DNA of 15,329 bases from CAMQVM01 sp044433365 (GTDB taxonomy: Bacteria > Bacteroidota > Bacteroidia > Bacteroidales > Rikenellaceae), in the NCBI GenBank assembly GCA_044433365.1, contig JAWXTR010000081.1, positions 1 to 15,329 of the forward strand, given 5' to 3'. This document shows positions 14,195 through 15,329 of this stretch, piece by piece (within the stretch, counting starts at the first letter, position 1; the number at the start of each line of letters is the position of its first letter). The position numbers and the translations under genes are program-made. The notes under the pieces were generated by a model, which was given only the letters and a program-made list of their open reading frames with translations, had not been told where the DNA came from and made no database searches.

Positions 14195-15206
14195 TGGTCA
14201 AGGCGGTTGTTCTGCTAAGATTCCACAAGATAAGTTAATGGAGATTATCTCTTCGTTTACTCCGCTACGTGACAGTAATGTGCTTGTTGATACCTCTACC
14301 TCTGATGATGCTGGGGTATATCGTATCAGTGATGATATGGCACTAATTGTTACTACCGACTTTTTCCCTCCTGTATGTAGCGACCCCTATGTTTTTGGGC
14401 AGATAGCTGCTGCAAATTCGCTTAGCGATGTTTATGCAATGGGTGGTAAGCCGCTACTTGTCCTTAATCTTAATATGTTTCCTTCCGACAAGCTTCCAAT
14501 GGAGGCTTTAGGGCAGATTATGGCTGGTGGAGCTTCAAAAATCGAAGAGGCTCATGCGCTTATAATGGGTGGTCATACCATAAACGACGATACTCCAAAG
14601 TATGGTTTGGCGGTGGTTGGGGTGTGCCATCCCGATAAAATCGCCACAAACGATGCTTTAGAGCCAAATCAGACCCTTATTCTTACCAAACCACTTGGTG
14701 TGGGGGTTATGATTGCTGCAAAACGTTTAGGAATTGCTGATGAAACCTCTTATATGGAGGCTATCGACTCTATGCGTACACTTAATGATAAAGCGTGTGA
14801 GGTAATGCAAAAATATGGTGTAAAAGCCGCTACCGATATTACAGGTTTTGGTTTGATAGGTCACTTAAATAAGATGGCAATGTCGAGTGATGTTACAATT
14901 CAGATTGATTGCAGTGAGTTGCAGCTTATAGATGGTGTTGAAGCTGCTGTAAATAGCGGTTGTGTGCCCTCTACAGCTATGCGTAATATGAAATCGGTAG
15001 GCGATGATGCAATTTTCGCACGTACAGTGCCTCTTAGTCGTAAAATTGCTGTAGCCGATGCTCAAACATCTGGTGGCATCTTAATGGCGGTAGATAACTC
15101 TATTGCAGCAGAGGTTTTGGAGGAACTTTGGAGCATAGGAGCTAAAAAATCGGCAATAATTGGTTCTTCGGTTAAAAAACAGGCTAAGAGACTCTATTTT
15201 TATTAA
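14172..15206 (+). CDS. selD: Selenide, water dikinase (selenophosphate synthetase)
   Basis: A 344-residue SelD, which makes selenophosphate from selenide and ATP, the selenium donor used by MnmH. The N-terminal YSGQGGCSAK carries C13 and K16, matching C17 and K20 of the E. coli active site, so this form uses cysteine and not selenocysteine. TSDDAGVYRI and VTTDFFPPV supply metal-binding aspartates, and AAANSLSDVYAMGGKP, MGGHTINDDTPKYG and ATDITGFGLIGHL are further family signatures. I chose ATG at 14172, which gives a normal N-terminus, over the in-frame TTG at 14145, which would add nine residues of no family likeness. The start lies inside the DUF3343 gene. It is the last gene of the cluster. 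No TGA is read through in the gene. Confidence 0.95.
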   Translation: MIDLLQYSGQGGCSAKIPQDKLMEIISSFTPLRDSNVLVDTSTSDDAGVYRISDDMALIVTTDFFPPVCSDPYVFGQIAAANSLSDVYAMGGKPLLVLNLNMFPSDKLPMEALGQIMAGGASKIEEAHALIMGGHTINDDTPKYGLAVVGVCHPDKIATNDALEPNQTLILTKPLGVGVMIAAKRLGIADETSYMEAIDSMRTLNDKACEVMQKYGVKAATDITGFGLIGHLNKMAMSSDVTIQIDCSELQLIDGVEAAVNSGCVPSTAMRNMKSVGDDAIFARTVPLSRKIAVADAQTSGGILMAVDNSIAAEVLEELWSIGAKKSAIIGSSVKKQAKRLYFY

Positions 15207-15329
15207 AGGGGAGTTCTAAGTAGTGTAAAACAATTATTGCCATATTCTTAATAGCACTCTTGGAGCGATATTTTTCACTATTAAATCTCAATATAGAACC
15301 ACTATATTTTCGATTCAATAGCAAAAAAT
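15207..15329. other. Non-coding tail with GGGAGTTCTAAG motif, copy 5
   Basis: The 123 nt after selD contain GGGAGTTCTAAG at 15209-15220, a shortened fifth copy of the motif found in three leaders. No T-run hairpin terminator is evident. A minus-strand frame is open from the window edge to 15184 and could be the end of a convergent gene, but its predicted peptide matches no family I recognise, so it is not called. Confidence 0.4.

Noticed and set aside
15184..15329. Minus-strand frame open from the window edge, possibly the 3' end of a convergent gene
   Set aside because: It is about 48 codons, overlaps the end of selD, contains the dispersed GGGAGTTCTAAG motif and matches nothing recognised. 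The following sequence would decide.

Overview
The window looks like chromosomal DNA from a low-GC member of the Bacteroidetes, most likely order Bacteroidales. The evidence is the promoter style (repeated TTTG about 20 nt upstream of TAnnTTTG, with few clear Shine-Dalgarno sites), the gene families (DUF4080 radical SAM protein, DUF5606 protein, GH3 beta-glucosidase with a divergent AraC regulator) and a heptanucleotide tandem repeat of the kind common in this phylum. Genus cannot be fixed from the sequence. No phage genes, transposase, CRISPR array, tRNA or rRNA was seen.

Layout. 1-1615: a minus-strand B12-binding-like/radical SAM protein whose 3' end runs into a heptamer repeat. 1815-2510: a small secreted protein of unknown function, with near-identical long hairpins on both sides. 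2511-3017: a gene-free stretch packed with inverted and direct repeats. 3018-6361: a divergent pair, a secreted GH3 beta-glucosidase (minus) and an AraC-family regulator (plus). Their shared intergenic region holds promoters in both directions and three 15-bp direct repeats at 22-23 bp spacing, a good candidate operator. 6597-10348: bcp (peroxiredoxin), recA and a bifunctional-type RelA/SpoT homologue, tightly spaced and co-directional. 10587-11054: a DUF5606 protein with its own promoter, a structured leader and a downstream terminator-like hairpin.

11181-15206: a five-gene selenium cluster: tRNA 2-selenouridine synthase (mnmH/selU), yedF, a class V aminotransferase-fold cysteine desulfurase/selenocysteine lyase, a DUF3343 putative Se/S carrier, and selD. 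Gaps are 1-15 nt, with an overlap before selD. Together they suggest a route from a selenium donor (lyase, YedF, DUF3343) to selenophosphate (SelD) to selenouridine at the tRNA wobble position (MnmH). No selA, selB or selC is in the window, so selenocysteine incorporation is not indicated by what is visible.

The main unexplained signals are non-coding: the triple direct repeat between bglX and araC; a GGGARYTTCTAAA-type motif that recurs five times in intergenic DNA, in three cases closely downstream of predicted promoters; and a chain of hairpins at 2762-2881, one of whose stems pairs fully only if G-U pairs on the plus strand are allowed. No clearly new multi-gene system was found.
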